64,000 nt of DNA from Pedococcus cremeus (GCF_900111375.1 NZ_FOHB01000001.1:558001-622000); one strand, 5' to 3'. Counted from the stretch's first letter, positions 41,688 to 53,197 are shown. Notes: generated by a model not told the origin, from the letters alone. Made by a program: numbers and translations.

Positions 41688-42947
41688 TCACGGAGGCGTG
41701 GCGTCCCAAGGGGTGAAGGTGAGCAGGCTCGCCGTGAACCAGAAGACCCCGGCGACCAGCGCCCCCACCACCACGGCCACCCGGCGGCGCCAGTGCGGCA
41801 CCACGGAGGCGCCGGTGGAGGTCCGCATGGCGACGCTCGCGACGAGGGCGGCCACCGGGAAGTCGAGGAGCAGGAAGCGCCACATGCTCGTGATGGGGCG
41901 CACGACGGCCATGAGGAAGAGCGGGTAGGCCAGCGCCCAGGCCCGCAGCTCGATGGCCAGCCAGCGTCCGTGCCGGCCGAGCACCAGGGCGACGTAGGTC
42001 GCCACCAGGGCGAGCAGCACCACGACGCCGAAGATGCCGCGCTCGTCCCAGGCCCAGGCGAGCCACAGCACGAAGGGCCCCTTGTCGGGCTGCTGGCCCC
42101 AGGCGGCCTGCACGTCGAAGAAGGCGGTCGGCAGACCGCTGGCCAGCCCGACGTACGCCGGCCAGGCCAGCGCCGAGACGGCGGTGGCCACGAGCATCAC
42201 GACTGCGCTGGCCCGGTGCCCGCGCAGCGGAACCATGCCTGCCGCCCGCTCCTCGCGCCAGCGGATCACGAGGTGGGCCAGCGCCGCACACGCCAGGGCC
42301 GGGGCCACGCCACGGGTGAAGCCGAGGGCGAGCGCGACCACACCGACCCAGAGGTACCGGCGCTGCATGAGCAGCAGCAGCGCCGCAGGCAGCAGGACGC
42401 AGGCCAGCGCCTCGGTGTAGGGCATGACGAGGATGCCGGTCGCCGGGTAGAGGCACCAGAGCGCCGCGGCGACGAGGGCGAGCCGTTCTCGGGCCGGCAG
42501 CGGCGCGGCGTGGAGGGCGAAGCGGAACGCCTGCCAGACGAGCAGGACCGCCACCGCGCCGAGCACGAGGTTCAGGCCGACCGCGGCGGCGGTGAACGGC
42601 AGGCCCGTCAGCATCAGCACCCGCACCAGCAAGGGGAAGGCCGGGTAGAAGGCCCACGCGCTGTAGGTGAGCCGGCCGGTGTCGGGGTCGGCGGGCAGCG
42701 GGAGGGGGTAGCCGCCCTCGGCGATCCGCCGGTACCAGACGCTGTCCCACGACCCGAGGATGTCGCTGACGGTCGGGTGCAGGTGCCCCACCCCGGCCGG
42801 GGTCTGGAACCACGTGGCCGCCACCGCCATGGCGACGACGGCCAGCACCCGGGTCAGGAGGTAGCACACCAGCAGCGTGACCACGGGGCGCCGCAGCGCC
42901 CGGCCCGCGATCTCGCTGCGCCGTTCGGGGGTGAGCAGCGCCGTCAT
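41688..42947 (-). CDS. PIG-V-like polytopic mannosyltransferase (copy 1)
   Basis: This 419-residue protein has about ten membrane helices and the GT-C loop motif GSWDSVWYRRIAEGGYP, then AWAFYPAFPLL, as in GPI mannosyltransferase 2 (PIG-V) relatives. It probably uses a polyprenyl-phosphate sugar on the outer face. ATG 42947 overlaps the TGA of the upstream paralog (TGATG), so both are translated together. The sugar and acceptor are unknown. Confidence 0.87.
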   Translation of the reverse strand: MTALLTPERRSEIAGRALRRPVVTLLVCYLLTRVLAVVAMAVAATWFQTPAGVGHLHPTVSDILGSWDSVWYRRIAEGGYPLPLPADPDTGRLTYSAWAFYPAFPLLVRVLMLTGLPFTAAAVGLNLVLGAVAVLLVWQAFRFALHAAPLPARERLALVAAALWCLYPATGILVMPYTEALACVLLPAALLLLMQRRYLWVGVVALALGFTRGVAPALACAALAHLVIRWREERAAGMVPLRGHRASAVVMLVATAVSALAWPAYVGLASGLPTAFFDVQAAWGQQPDKGPFVLWLAWAWDERGIFGVVVLLALVATYVALVLGRHGRWLAIELRAWALAYPLFLMAVVRPITSMWRFLLLDFPVAALVASVAMRTSTGASVVPHWRRRVAVVVGALVAGVFWFTASLLTFTPWDATPP

Positions 42948-44140
42948 CACGGCGGGTAGTCCGAGGGCGGCACGAAGACGAGCAGCTCGGTGATCCAGAA
43001 CGCCTGCCCGACGACCCCGAGCACCACGAGCGTGCCGGTGCGCCACGACAGCCAGCGCGGCGAGCGCCCGGCCCAGCCCCCGCCCAGCATGACGACGAGG
43101 AGCGGGAAGAGCGGGAGGAGGTAGCGGAAGATGCTGGTGAACGGGTCGAGCACCAGGGCGAGGTATGCCGGGTAGGCCAGGCACCACGTCCGCAGCTCCG
43201 GTCCCAGCCCGCGGGCCCACGGGCCCAGCACCATGACGACGACGACGGTCGCCACCAGGGCGAGGGCGACCGGGCCGTAGGTCGAAGCCAGGTCGAAGTC
43301 GCGGAACACCCACTCCGACATCCACAGCCACGGCTTCAGCGGGACGATCTCACCGCCGGCCCGCCAGGCGGCCATGGTGTCGGTGTACGCCGTCGGCGAC
43401 CCGGTGACGGCCCACGCGATGGTCGGCCAGATCAGCCCTGAGACCCCGCACGCCACGAGCGCGCCCGCACCGGCGACGTACTCGCCCGAGGTGATGCGGC
43501 GGGTCCGGCGCGCGCGCCAGCGCAGGACCAGCGCCACGACGACGACCGCCGCCGCCGGCAGGGCGATCGGCCGGGTGACGCCCAGCACCAGCACGAGGGC
43601 GGCCGCCACCGACCACCGGCCGCGCATCACCGCCCACAGGAAGCCGCAGAGCACGAGCATCGCGAGCGACTCGGTGTAGGCGAGCTGCAGCGACACCGAC
43701 GCCGGGAAGGCGGCCCACACCGCCACGGCCGCCAGCGCGACCTTGGCCGGCACCCGGTCGGCGAGCAGACCGGCCATGAGCACGGCTGCACCGAGCCCGC
43801 AGAGCAGCGCGAGGGTCGAGGCCACCACCGGGAAGGACAGGCCGGTCAGGCCCATGAGCCCCCGGGACAGCATCGGGAACAGCGGGTAGAACGCCCAGGC
43901 GTTCTGCGACGGGGTCCCGCTCACCGGGTCGAGCGGAAGCTGGTGGGGGTAGCCGTGCTCCGCGATCGTGCGGTACCAGCTGCCGTCCCAGAGCACCGTC
44001 ATGTCGAAGTAGTCGACGGTCGGCCCCGTCCACGACTCCACCGGCACCTGCCTGCCAACCGCCATCAGCAGCATCACGGTGGTGACCGCGCGCAGCACGA
44101 GGTAGACGCCGGCCGCACGCAGGGCGAGCGCGCGGCTCAC
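42947..44140 (-). CDS. PIG-V-like polytopic mannosyltransferase (copy 2)
   Basis: This 397-residue paralog has the same GT-C loop (LWDGSWYRTIAEHGYP, AWAFYPLFPML) and about ten membrane helices. It differs from copy 1 throughout, so the duplication is old. GTG at 44140 overlaps the stop of tag (GTGA). The run tag, PIG-V, PIG-V on one strand, each overlapping the next, looks like an operon. Coupling with the DNA glycosylase is unusual. Confidence 0.87.
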   Translation of the reverse strand: MSRALALRAAGVYLVLRAVTTVMLLMAVGRQVPVESWTGPTVDYFDMTVLWDGSWYRTIAEHGYPHQLPLDPVSGTPSQNAWAFYPLFPMLSRGLMGLTGLSFPVVASTLALLCGLGAAVLMAGLLADRVPAKVALAAVAVWAAFPASVSLQLAYTESLAMLVLCGFLWAVMRGRWSVAAALVLVLGVTRPIALPAAAVVVVALVLRWRARRTRRITSGEYVAGAGALVACGVSGLIWPTIAWAVTGSPTAYTDTMAAWRAGGEIVPLKPWLWMSEWVFRDFDLASTYGPVALALVATVVVVMVLGPWARGLGPELRTWCLAYPAYLALVLDPFTSIFRYLLPLFPLLVVMLGGGWAGRSPRWLSWRTGTLVVLGVVGQAFWITELLVFVPPSDYPP

Positions 44141-44715
44141 CGCACACCAGCCCGGTGGCACCCCTCGACGTGGTCGTCGACGACGCCGCAGGCCTGCATC
44201 GCGGCATACATGGTGGTGGGGCCGACGAAGACGAAACCGGTGCGCTTGAGCGCCTTGGCGAGGGCCTTGGACTCCGCCGAGACGGCCCGGAAGTCCTCGG
44301 GCCCCGTCGGGCGGACGTGGTCCGTCGGCGCGAACGACCAGAACAGCTCGTCGAGCCCGCCGTCGTCGCGCAGCGCGACCACGGCCCGCGCGTTGGTGAT
44401 GGCGGCGTCGATCTTGAGCCGGTTGCGCACGATCGACGCGTCGGCCATCAGGCGCGAGCGGTCGGTCTCGTCGAAGGCGGCCACCTTCTCGGGGTCGAAC
44501 CGGGCGAAGGCGTTCCGGAAGGCCTCACGCTTGCGCAGGATCGTCAGCCACGACAGGCCCGACTGGAACGCCTCGAGCGTGAGCCGCTCGTACAGCGGCT
44601 GCTCGCCCCGGACGGGCACGCCCCACTCGGTGTCGTGGTAGGTGAGGTAGTCGGGCGTGCTGCCGGCCCACGAGCACCGGGCGAGGCCGTCCTCCCCGAC
44701 GAGCAGGGCGGTCAT
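44137..44715 (-). CDS. tag: DNA-3-methyladenine glycosylase I
   Basis: The protein has 192 residues. Zinc ligands are visible as Cys in RCSWAG, His in YHDTEWGVP and His/Cys in DDHVEGCHR. The helix-hairpin-helix core is LSWLTILRKREAFRNAF. It removes 3-methyladenine from DNA in base-excision repair. ATG at 44715 overlaps the upstream SRPBCC stop (ATGA). In mycobacteria tagA lies near DUF3117 and a DivIVA-like gene; the latter is also close here. Confidence 0.94.
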   Translation of the reverse strand: MTALLVGEDGLARCSWAGSTPDYLTYHDTEWGVPVRGEQPLYERLTLEAFQSGLSWLTILRKREAFRNAFARFDPEKVAAFDETDRSRLMADASIVRNRLKIDAAITNARAVVALRDDGGLDELFWSFAPTDHVRPTGPEDFRAVSAESKALAKALKRTGFVFVGPTTMYAAMQACGVVDDHVEGCHRAGVR

Positions 44716-45194
44716 GCGGCGGTCCCGGCGGTGCGGCGCGCGGCCTCCTCGAGCATCGCGTCGAGGGCCGAGGCGAACATGGCGCGGGCGGCGCGGTCGA
44801 CCGCAGGCTGGCTGACCCGTCGCAGCGGGCGGGGCCGCAGGGAGATGTCCTCGGTCCAGGTGACGGCAGCGCCGCCCCCGGGTGCGGGCTCGACCCGGAC
44901 GTCGGCCCACCCGTCGAGCAGCCGCCCGACCTTCAGCATGGCGAAGCGGCCGCCGGCCGCCCCCTCCCCTTCCGCGGTCGGCGGTTCCCAGCGGGTGAGC
45001 ACCATGGCGTCGGCGAAGCCGAGCGGGCCGATGCCGCTCACGCCGGCCCAGCCCCAGCCGACGCGAGGCTCGCCGGGGTCGACGCGCATGGTGGTCAACG
45101 GGATCCACCGCTCGTGGCCCGCGAAGTCGGTGAGCACGTCCCAGACCTCGGCCGGGCTGGCCGGGCTGGTCCGGTGGAGGCTGAAGGCGGTCAT
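44712..45194 (-). CDS. SRPBCC/polyketide-cyclase-like protein
   Basis: The protein has 160 residues with the SRPBCC start FSLHRTSPASPAEVWDVLTDFAGHERWIPL and a C-terminal helix (AARAMFASALDAMLEEAARR). It likely binds a hydrophobic ligand. It is coupled to tag on one side and starts two bases after the DivIVA-like stop on the other, so all three form one transcription unit. No enzymatic motif is evident. Confidence 0.85.
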   Translation of the reverse strand: MTAFSLHRTSPASPAEVWDVLTDFAGHERWIPLTTMRVDPGEPRVGWGWAGVSGIGPLGFADAMVLTRWEPPTAEGEGAAGGRFAMLKVGRLLDGWADVRVEPAPGGGAAVTWTEDISLRPRPLRRVSQPAVDRAARAMFASALDAMLEEAARRTAGTAA

Positions 45195-45196
45195 GG

Positions 45197-45535
45197 TCAG
45201 GCGTCGTGCTCCCGGTGCGGCACGTCCTCGCGCTGGGAGGCGTCCCGGTGTGCCGCGTCCCCGCCGCGCAGGGTGGCGATCTCACGCTCCTGCTCGGCGA
45301 TGCGGTCCTGGAGCGCGTCGAGCACGTGGTCGACCTGGTCCATCCGGTAGCCGCGCAGCGCCGTGTCGAAGTGGACGTCGGAGATCGACCGAGCCGTGAA
45401 GTCGTCCGCCAGGCCGGTGTCCGGCTGGGAGGTGACCACCTCCGACAACGGGTCGTAGCCGATGCGTCCGGCCAGCAGGCCAGCGAACACGCCGACGAGC
45501 AGCACCGCAACGACGGTGAACAGGACCCAGATCAC
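45197..45535 (-). CDS. DivIVA-domain membrane protein
   Basis: The protein has 112 residues: an N-terminal membrane helix (VLFTVVAVLLVGVFAGLLAG), a short DivIVA-like motif (HFDTALRGYRMDQVDHVLDAL) and a charged tail. The DivIVA motif usually binds curved membrane at poles and septa; the membrane anchor here replaces the soluble N-terminus of Wag31. By position it corresponds to mycobacterial Rv1209. The start is GTG. Confidence 0.85.
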   Translation of the reverse strand: MIWVLFTVVAVLLVGVFAGLLAGRIGYDPLSEVVTSQPDTGLADDFTARSISDVHFDTALRGYRMDQVDHVLDALQDRIAEQEREIATLRGGDAAHRDASQREDVPHREHDA

Positions 45536-45623
45536 GAACGAGATCGTCGCACGTCACGGCGCCGGCGACACATCCACCCGCCGGGTCGGGGCGCCCGGTC
45601 GTCGTCCGCGACCGCGGCGAGCG

Positions 45624-46439
45624 TCACTCGGGCCGCTTGGGCGCCACGTTCCGCTCGGACTCGATGATGATGCGCACGGCCTCGTCGACGTCGTCGGTGA
45701 GCTGCAGCAGCCTCAGGTCCTCGACGTTGATCATGCCGTGGTCGGCGAGGGTGCCCTCGAGCCAGCCGAGGAGGCCGCCCCAGTAGTCGCTGCCCAGCAG
45801 CACCAGCGGGAACGACGTCACCTTCTGGGTCTGCACGAGCGTGAGCGCCTCGAAGAGCTCGTCGAGCGTGCCGAACCCGCCGGGCAGCACGATGAACCCC
45901 TGCGCGTACTTGACGAACATCGTCTTGCGGGCGAAGAAGTAGCGGAAGTTCACGCCGAGGTCGACGTAGGGGTTGAGGCCGGCCTCGAACGGCAGCTCGA
46001 TGCCGAGGCCGACCGAGGCTCCCCCGGCCTCGAGCGCGCCCCGGTTCGCCGCCTCCATGGCGCCCGGACCGCCACCGGTGATCACGGCATACCCGGCCTT
46101 GGCCAGGGCCCGACCGACCTCCACGCCGAGCCGGTAGTGGGGGCTGTCGACCTTGGTGCGGGCGGAGCCGAAGACGCTCACTGCCGGGCCGAGCTCGGCG
46201 AGCGCGCCGAAGCCCTCGACGAACTCGCTCTGGATGCGCATGACCCGCCACGGGTCGGTGTGCACCCAGTCGGCCCGGCCCTTGTTGTCGAGGAGCCGCT
46301 GGTCGGTGGTGGTGCCGGGCAGCCGCGAGCGGCGCAGCGTGACCGGCCCGGTGTGGTACTCCCACTCCTCGTCGTGGCTGCTGCCCCGCGAGCGTGCCGG
46401 GCGCGCCCCGTCGGTGGGCTCGATCTCCTGCTCCGTCAT
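45624..46439 (-). CDS. LOG-family (TIGR00730) Rossmann protein
   Basis: The protein has 271 residues with the lysine decarboxylase-like motif GGGPGAMEAANRGA and the signature PGGFGTLDELFE. Members such as LOG release cytokinin bases from nucleotides; Rv1205 of M. tuberculosis does this. ATG 46439 is six bases after TAGGTT, whose TAG is the stop codon of dapE. This gene is therefore leaderless and physically fused to the end of dapE. Confidence 0.92.
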   Translation of the reverse strand: MTEQEIEPTDGARPARSRGSSHDEEWEYHTGPVTLRRSRLPGTTTDQRLLDNKGRADWVHTDPWRVMRIQSEFVEGFGALAELGPAVSVFGSARTKVDSPHYRLGVEVGRALAKAGYAVITGGGPGAMEAANRGALEAGGASVGLGIELPFEAGLNPYVDLGVNFRYFFARKTMFVKYAQGFIVLPGGFGTLDELFEALTLVQTQKVTSFPLVLLGSDYWGGLLGWLEGTLADHGMINVEDLRLLQLTDDVDEAVRIIIESERNVAPKRPE

Positions 46440-46448
46440 GCAGCGAAC

Positions 46449-47537
46449 CTATGCCAGCCAGCGCAGCAGCGCTGCCTCGGCGGCAACCAGCTGGTCGACG
46501 GGGCAGCGCTCGTCGTCGTGGTGGGCCAGGTTCGGGTCGCCGGGGCCGAAGTTGACCGCCGGCACGCCGAGGGCGGCGAAGCGGGCGACGTCGGTCCAGC
46601 CCTCCTTGGCGGTCACCGTCGCCCCCAGCGCGTCGACGAAGGCCTTGGCGGCGGGAAGGTCGAGGCCGGGTCGGGCACCGGCGGCGTTGTCGACAACCTC
46701 GACCTCGAAGCCGTCGAACACCTCACGCACGTGCTCGGCCGCCTGCTCCTCCGACAGGTCGGGCGCGTAGCGGTAGTTGACCGTCACGACGCACCGGTCC
46801 GGGATGACGTTGCCGGCGATGCCGCCGGTGATGCCGGTCGCGTTGAGGGCCTCGCGGTACTCGAGCCCGTCCACGGTGACCGTGCGGGTCTCGTATGCCG
46901 TGAGGCGGACGAGCACCTCGCCCGCGTCGTGGATGGCGTTGTGGCCCTTCCACGGCCGGGCCGAGTGGGCGGCGACGCCGCGTGTGGTGACCAGCGCGCG
47001 GAGGGTGCCCTTGCAGCCGCCCTCGACCTCCGCGGCGGTCGGCTCGAGCAGCACGGCGAAGTCGGCCTCGAGCAGCTCGGGCCGTGCCTCCTGGATCAGG
47101 CGCAGGCCGTTGTACTGGCTGTCGACCTCCTCGCCCTCGTAGAAGACGAAGGTCAGGTCGCGCGACGGCTCGGTCACCTCGGCCGCGACCTTGAGCTGGA
47201 CGGCCACGCCGCCCTTCATGTCGACGGTGCCCCGGCCGACGAGCTCGTCACCCTCGAGGCGGGTCGGCAGGTTCACCGGGTCGGTGGTCAGCGGCACGGT
47301 GTCAATGTGGCCCGCGAGGACGACGCGCTCGGGTCGTCCGAGTGACGTGCGGGCGACGAGCGAGTTGCCGATCCGGGTGACCTCGAGGTGGGCCAGCGGG
47401 CGCAGCGCGGCCTCGATCGCGTCGCAGATCCGGGCCTCGTCGTGGCTCACGGACTCGATGTCGCACACGGCGGCCGTCAGGGTGGTGATGTCTGCCGACA
47501 GGTCGAGCACGGGCACGGTCGAGGGCGCTGAGGTCAT
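46449..47537 (-). CDS. dapE: Succinyl-diaminopimelate desuccinylase
   Basis: The protein has 362 residues of M20 metallopeptidase type: [22 protein letters not shown] (catalytic Glu pair), LEPT and the late [11 protein letters not shown]. It removes succinate from succinyl-diaminopimelate, the lysine and peptidoglycan precursor step. ATG 47537 is seven bases after TAGGCT, so it is leaderless. It diverges from dapD with about 80 bases between the starts, so each step of the pathway has its own promoter here. Confidence 0.95.
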   Translation of the reverse strand: MTSAPSTVPVLDLSADITTLTAAVCDIESVSHDEARICDAIEAALRPLAHLEVTRIGNSLVARTSLGRPERVVLAGHIDTVPLTTDPVNLPTRLEGDELVGRGTVDMKGGVAVQLKVAAEVTEPSRDLTFVFYEGEEVDSQYNGLRLIQEARPELLEADFAVLLEPTAAEVEGGCKGTLRALVTTRGVAAHSARPWKGHNAIHDAGEVLVRLTAYETRTVTVDGLEYREALNATGITGGIAGNVIPDRCVVTVNYRYAPDLSEEQAAEHVREVFDGFEVEVVDNAAGARPGLDLPAAKAFVDALGATVTAKEGWTDVARFAALGVPAVNFGPGDPNLAHHDDERCPVDQLVAAEAALLRWLA

Positions 47538-47619
47538 GGGCGCCAGCCTAGCCAGCGACGTGCTCGGGCCGGGGCGCCGGTGCACCGACCTGCCGGCCGG
47601 CTCGCCTACGCTGTCCCGC

Positions 47620-48552
47620 ATGAACGACGAGCGCAGCGCATGGGGATTCGGACTGGCGACCATCACCGACGACGGTGCGACGCTGGACACCTGGTACCCC
47701 GAGCCCTCGCTGGGTGAGGTCCCTGCCGACGCCTCGGCCCCCGAGGAGCTGCAGGCCCTGGCCGGCAAGGACGAGGTGCGCCGGGTCCGCCGCGAGCTCG
47801 TCCAGACCAGCATCAACCTCGACGCCGCCCCGGCCGACGCGTCGGACGCCTACCTGCGCCTCCACCTGCTCTCGCACTGCCTGGTCGAGCCCAACAGCAT
47901 CAACCTCGACGGCATGTTCGGCGTGCTGACCAACGTCGTCTGGACCAGCCAGGGCCCGTGTGCCGTCGAGGGCTTCGAGATGACCCGCGCCCGGATGCGC
48001 GCCCGCGGACCGGTGCAGGTCTTCGGCATCGACAAGTTCCCCCGCATGACCGACTACGTCGTGCCCGCGGGCGTGCGCATCGGCGACGCGGACCGGGTCC
48101 GACTCGGCGCGCACCTGGCCCCGGGCACCACGGTCATGCACGAGGGGTTCGTGAACTTCAACGCCGGCACGCTCGGCACCTCCATGGTCGAGGGCCGCAT
48201 CAGCCAGGGCGTGGTCGTGGGCGACGGCTCCGACATCGGGGGCGGCGCCTCCACCATGGGCACCCTCTCCGGTGGTGGCACCGAGCGGGTCCGCATCGGC
48301 GAGCGCTGCCTCCTCGGTGCCGAGTCCGGTCTGGGCATCGCGCTCGGCGACGACTGCGTCGTGGAGGCGGGCCTGTACCTCACGGCCGGCACCAAGGTCA
48401 CCCTGCCCGACGCCCAGGTGGTCAAGGCCCGCGAGCTCTCCGGCCAGGACAGCCTGCTCTTCCTGCGCAACTCGGTCACCGGCACGGTCGAGGCCCGCGC
48501 CCGCGACGGCCACGGCATCGTCCTGAACTCGGCCCTGCATGCCAACGACTAG
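47620..48552 (+). CDS. dapD: Tetrahydrodipicolinate N-succinyltransferase, actinobacterial type
   Basis: The protein has 310 residues with a left-handed beta-helix built from hexapeptide repeats ([30 protein letters not shown] region). This is the longer actinobacterial DapD, which transfers succinyl from succinyl-CoA. TACGCT ends seven bases before ATG 47620, so it is leaderless. A TAC-free stretch and a GCCG-poor start show no octamer copy here. The next gene overlaps its end by 14 bases. Confidence 0.95.
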   Translation: MNDERSAWGFGLATITDDGATLDTWYPEPSLGEVPADASAPEELQALAGKDEVRRVRRELVQTSINLDAAPADASDAYLRLHLLSHCLVEPNSINLDGMFGVLTNVVWTSQGPCAVEGFEMTRARMRARGPVQVFGIDKFPRMTDYVVPAGVRIGDADRVRLGAHLAPGTTVMHEGFVNFNAGTLGTSMVEGRISQGVVVGDGSDIGGGASTMGTLSGGGTERVRIGERCLLGAESGLGIALGDDCVVEAGLYLTAGTKVTLPDAQVVKARELSGQDSLLFLRNSVTGTVEARARDGHGIVLNSALHAND

Positions 48553-49453
48553 GCGTGGAGGCAGCCGCCGCGGCGGGGTCGTCCTCTCGGAGCAGAGGCC
48601 CCGTTCGCGTCGTCGGCGTGCCCTGACGCGCATCGTCCTGGCCCTCTTCGCCCTCAGCATCGTCGTCGCGGGGTACCTCGGCTACCAGGGAGTCCTGCGC
48701 AACTTCGGCGGCCCCCGCTGCCAGGCGACCGCGCTCGGCAACAGCGTCGACTTCGACCCGTCGCAGACCGGGTACGCCGCGACCATCACCGGCCTGGCCG
48801 TCAAGCGGGGCCTGCCCCCGCGGGCGGCCACCATCGCCATCGCCACCGCGATCCAGGAGTCCAAGCTGCGCAACCTGCGCTACGGCGACCGCGACTCCCT
48901 CGGCCTGTTCCAGCAGCGGCCGTCGCAGGGCTGGGGCACCGAGCAGCAGATCCTCGACCCGGTGCACGCCACCAACGCCTTCTACGACGCGCTGGTGAAG
49001 GTCAAGGGCTACGAGCAGATGGAGATCACCAAGGTCGCGCAGGAGGTGCAGAAGAGCGGCTATCCCGAGGCCTACGCCGACCACGAGAAGGAGGGGCGCA
49101 TCCTCGCCTCGACGATCAGCGGCCACTCCCCCGGCGGCCTCGGGTGCCGCCTCGACGACGCGAAGGGCAGCGACCCGAAGGCGCTCGCCACCTCGCTCAA
49201 GACCGAGCTGGGCGTGGCCGCCACGCCTCGCGGACGCACCCTCACGGTGAAGGCCGGCTCCGACCTGCAGGCGTGGAACATCGGCGCCTGGTCGGTCGCC
49301 AAGGCGAACCAGCACGGGGTGACCGCGGTGCGCGTCGGCGACCACCAGTGGACCCGCACGCGGGACAAGGACGGCTGGACGTGGAAGAAGGTGTCCGGCG
49401 CCGCTGCCGGACGCACCGTGACCATCACGTTCGCCCCCGCCGCCCAGTCCTGA
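48539..49453 (+). CDS. Membrane-anchored lytic-transglycosylase-like protein
   Basis: The protein has 304 residues: a basic start, one membrane helix ([18 protein letters not shown]), and a transglycosylase-like region ([20 protein letters not shown], then [13 protein letters not shown]). The catalytic Glu of SLT enzymes would be in IQESKL. A C-terminal all-beta part follows. Family annotations are vague. ATG 48539 overlaps dapD by 14 bases, so it is coupled. Confidence 0.78.
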   Translation: MPTTRRGGSRRGGVVLSEQRPRSRRRRALTRIVLALFALSIVVAGYLGYQGVLRNFGGPRCQATALGNSVDFDPSQTGYAATITGLAVKRGLPPRAATIAIATAIQESKLRNLRYGDRDSLGLFQQRPSQGWGTEQQILDPVHATNAFYDALVKVKGYEQMEITKVAQEVQKSGYPEAYADHEKEGRILASTISGHSPGGLGCRLDDAKGSDPKALATSLKTELGVAATPRGRTLTVKAGSDLQAWNIGAWSVAKANQHGVTAVRVGDHQWTRTRDKDGWTWKKVSGAAAGRTVTITFAPAAQS

Positions 49454-49594
49454 CGCCCCGCACCGGCGCCACACGGCACACCCCCTCTCCTTGCGTGTGG
49501 TCCGCCGGGTGTCACGCCGCCCGTCTCGTGCAATCGGCGGAACCGCGCGGCTGCCGCGGCTGGCACGATCGGCGCGGGAGGACGCGGAGGGGTC

Positions 49595-50503
49595 ATGGGG
49601 CGAGTGCGCTGGCGCGCGGTGGTGGCCACGTCGGTCGTGGGCCTGGGCGTCGCCACGCTCGGGGCCTGCAGCGGGAGTGGGTCTCCCGGGGCCGCCACCG
49701 TGACCGTCACGGCGGCCGGCCGCAGCAGCGCCGCCGCGACACCCAGCAGGTCACCCAGCACGTCACCCGGTGCGTCATCCAGTCCTACGTCCGGGCCGAC
49801 CGCCTCCCCGACGGCACGGTCCACCTCGCAGCCGACGACCTCGACCTCGAACCCGAGGTCGGGGCCCCGCCTGCGCATCTCCCACCGCGTGGTCTCCGAC
49901 AGCCGCGGTCGGGGGCTGAAGCTGCCTGAGTTCACCGTCGAGGCGCTGACCGACGACGCGACGACCGTCCGGGCCGCCCGAGCCCTCCAGCGGGCGCTCG
50001 AGGGCCAGGAGTCCGGGGTCGTCGCCGGCTGGGAGGCAGCCGCTGAGGCGGGCAGCGAGCCGCAGGGCAGCGTCACCACCGAGCGGGTCTCGGTGCCCGT
50101 CAACGAGGCGGAGCTCGCCGTCGTGGTGTGGCGCGCCTCCGTCTACACCGGGGGCGCCCACCCCCTGGCCGTGCTCCGGTCCGTCACCGTCGACGTGGCC
50201 CACGGCCGCACGGTCACCGACGCCGGGTTGCTCGGCCAGCTCCAGCAGGCAGGCGGACCGGCGTGGGACTTCGAGCGCGAGCTGCGCCGGGCCGTCAGCC
50301 GACAGGTCCCCGACGCGCCCGAGGTGGCGACGCTCACCCGCGACGAGCTGCACGTCTACCCGACGCGGGCCGGGCTCCACGTCACCGGTGACCAGTGCGT
50401 GCTCGCCTGCGCTCTGCCACCCCTCGAGGTGACCATCCCGTGGGACCGGCTCGTGGGCCCGCGTGACGACATCGAGGCCCTGCCGGACGCCTGGGGGCTG
50501 TGA
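49595..50503 (+). CDS. Lipoprotein with Thr/Ser linker, unknown outer domain
   Basis: The protein has 302 residues: a lipoprotein signal (VVGLGVATLGAC), a Ser/Thr/Pro-rich linker of about 60 residues, and a globular outer domain that is all-beta with the stretch VNEAELAVVVWRASVYTGGAHPL, similar in pattern to RsiV/DUF3298-type outer domains. ATG 49595 follows a GGAGGGG site. The substrate or partner is unknown. A terminator lies between it and the citrate synthase. Confidence 0.7.
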   Translation: MGRVRWRAVVATSVVGLGVATLGACSGSGSPGAATVTVTAAGRSSAAATPSRSPSTSPGASSSPTSGPTASPTARSTSQPTTSTSNPRSGPRLRISHRVVSDSRGRGLKLPEFTVEALTDDATTVRAARALQRALEGQESGVVAGWEAAAEAGSEPQGSVTTERVSVPVNEAELAVVVWRASVYTGGAHPLAVLRSVTVDVAHGRTVTDAGLLGQLQQAGGPAWDFERELRRAVSRQVPDAPEVATLTRDELHVYPTRAGLHVTGDQCVLACALPPLEVTIPWDRLVGPRDDIEALPDAWGL

Positions 50504-50588
50504 CTGCCGGCGAGCAGAGACGGCACACCGGCCCCACCGGGCCTCCTGGGCGGCATCGCGGCCACCCGGGCAGGGTGCTGAGGACAGA

Positions 50589-50625
50589 ACGAGGCCCGCA
50601 CCGTGTCCCACGGTGCGGGCCTCGT
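50589..50625. terminator. Strong bidirectional terminator
   Basis: Seventeen-base perfect arms (50589-50605 and 50609-50625) enclose a three-base loop. It stands between the converging lipoprotein and citrate synthase genes. Confidence 0.8.
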
Positions 50626-50649
50626 GTTCGGTCTGGAGCGACCGGTACG

Positions 50650-51945
<1,296 letters not shown>

Positions 51946-52060
51946 CAAACCCATCCTCGAAAGTGTGTTTGGGGGCACCCTGGCTTGGCGCGCCCACCGC
52001 AACAGCGACGGTACCCCAGGTCCTCCCAGGCGGAAAAAGCGGGCAGTCCGGGCAGACTCG

Positions 52061-53194
52061 TCAGGCGAGGCGCGCGGCCGCCGCCTCGATGCTGTCGTCG
52101 CTGGCAGTCAAGGCGATCCGCACGTGCTGGGCACCGGCTGCGCCGTAGAAGGTGCCGGGGGCGACGAGGATGCCGCGGTCGGCCAGCCAGCCGACGGTGG
52201 CCCAGGCGTCCTCGCCGCGGGTGCACCACAGGTAGAGGCCGGCCTCGGAGTCGTCGACGCGCAGCCCGGCACCCTCGACGGCGGCCCGAAGACGGCTGCG
52301 CCGCGCGGCATACCGGGCCTTCTGCTCCGCCACGTGGGCGTCGTCGCCGAGCGCCGCCGCCATGGCGTGCTGCACGGGCGCCGGCATGATCATGCCGGCG
52401 TGCTTGCGCACCTCCAGCAGCTGCTTGACCAGCACCGGGTCGCCGGCCACGAAGGCCGCGCGGTAGCCGGCGAGGTTCGACTGCTTGCTTAGCGAGTAGA
52501 CGGCGAGCAGGCCCTCGTGGCTGCCACCGGTCACGCGGGGGTCGAGGATGCTCGGGGTGGTCGGCGGCTCCGCGCTCGAGGGGTCGCGCTCGCGCCAGTC
52601 GAGCTCGGCGTAGCACTCGTCGCTGGCGACCACGACGCCGTGACGGCGCGCCCAGTCGACCACCTTCGCGAGGTGCTCGACGCCGAGCACCTTCCCGGTC
52701 GGGTTGCCGGGACTGTTGAGCCACAACAGCTTCGGCGTGGTGGACGGCGTCAGCGGACCGAGGGCGGCGAGGCCGTCGACGACCACGGGGTCGGCGCCGG
52801 CCAGCCGGGCCCCGACGTCGTAGGTCGGGTAGGCGATGCGTGGGAAACCGACGATGTCACCGGCCCCCAGCTCGAGGAGGCTGGGCAGCCAGGCCACCAG
52901 CTCCTTGCTGCCGATGGTCGGCAGCACGCCGTCGGGGTCGAGGCCGGGCACCCCGCGGCGCCGCTCGAACCAGCGCGCCACGGCCTCCCGCAGCGGAGAG
53001 GTGCCCCACGTCTGCGGGTAGCCCGGCGCGTCGGCCGCGGCCCGCAGTGCGTCCTGCACCACGACGGGCGTGGGGTCCACCGGGGTGCCCACCGAGAGGT
53101 CGACGAGGGCCCCGCCCGGCAGGTCGGCGGACACGGCACTCGCCCGCTCCTTGTAGGGAGCGAGCGAGTCCCAGGGAAAGTCAGGAAGACGCAC
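52061..53194 (-). CDS. dapC: Succinyldiaminopimelate aminotransferase
   Basis: This 377-residue class I/II aminotransferase has the PLP Lys in YSLSKQSNLAGYR and NSPGNPTGKVL. It follows the ferredoxin gene directly, as in mycobacteria (fdxC-dapC), which supports the assignment over related N-succinyl aminotransferases. It supplies diaminopimelate together with dapD and dapE in this window. It starts three bases after the ferredoxin stop. Confidence 0.93.
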   Translation of the reverse strand: MRLPDFPWDSLAPYKERASAVSADLPGGALVDLSVGTPVDPTPVVVQDALRAAADAPGYPQTWGTSPLREAVARWFERRRGVPGLDPDGVLPTIGSKELVAWLPSLLELGAGDIVGFPRIAYPTYDVGARLAGADPVVVDGLAALGPLTPSTTPKLLWLNSPGNPTGKVLGVEHLAKVVDWARRHGVVVASDECYAELDWRERDPSSAEPPTTPSILDPRVTGGSHEGLLAVYSLSKQSNLAGYRAAFVAGDPVLVKQLLEVRKHAGMIMPAPVQHAMAAALGDDAHVAEQKARYAARRSRLRAAVEGAGLRVDDSEAGLYLWCTRGEDAWATVGWLADRGILVAPGTFYGAAGAQHVRIALTASDDSIEAAAARLA

Positions 53195-53197
53195 AGG

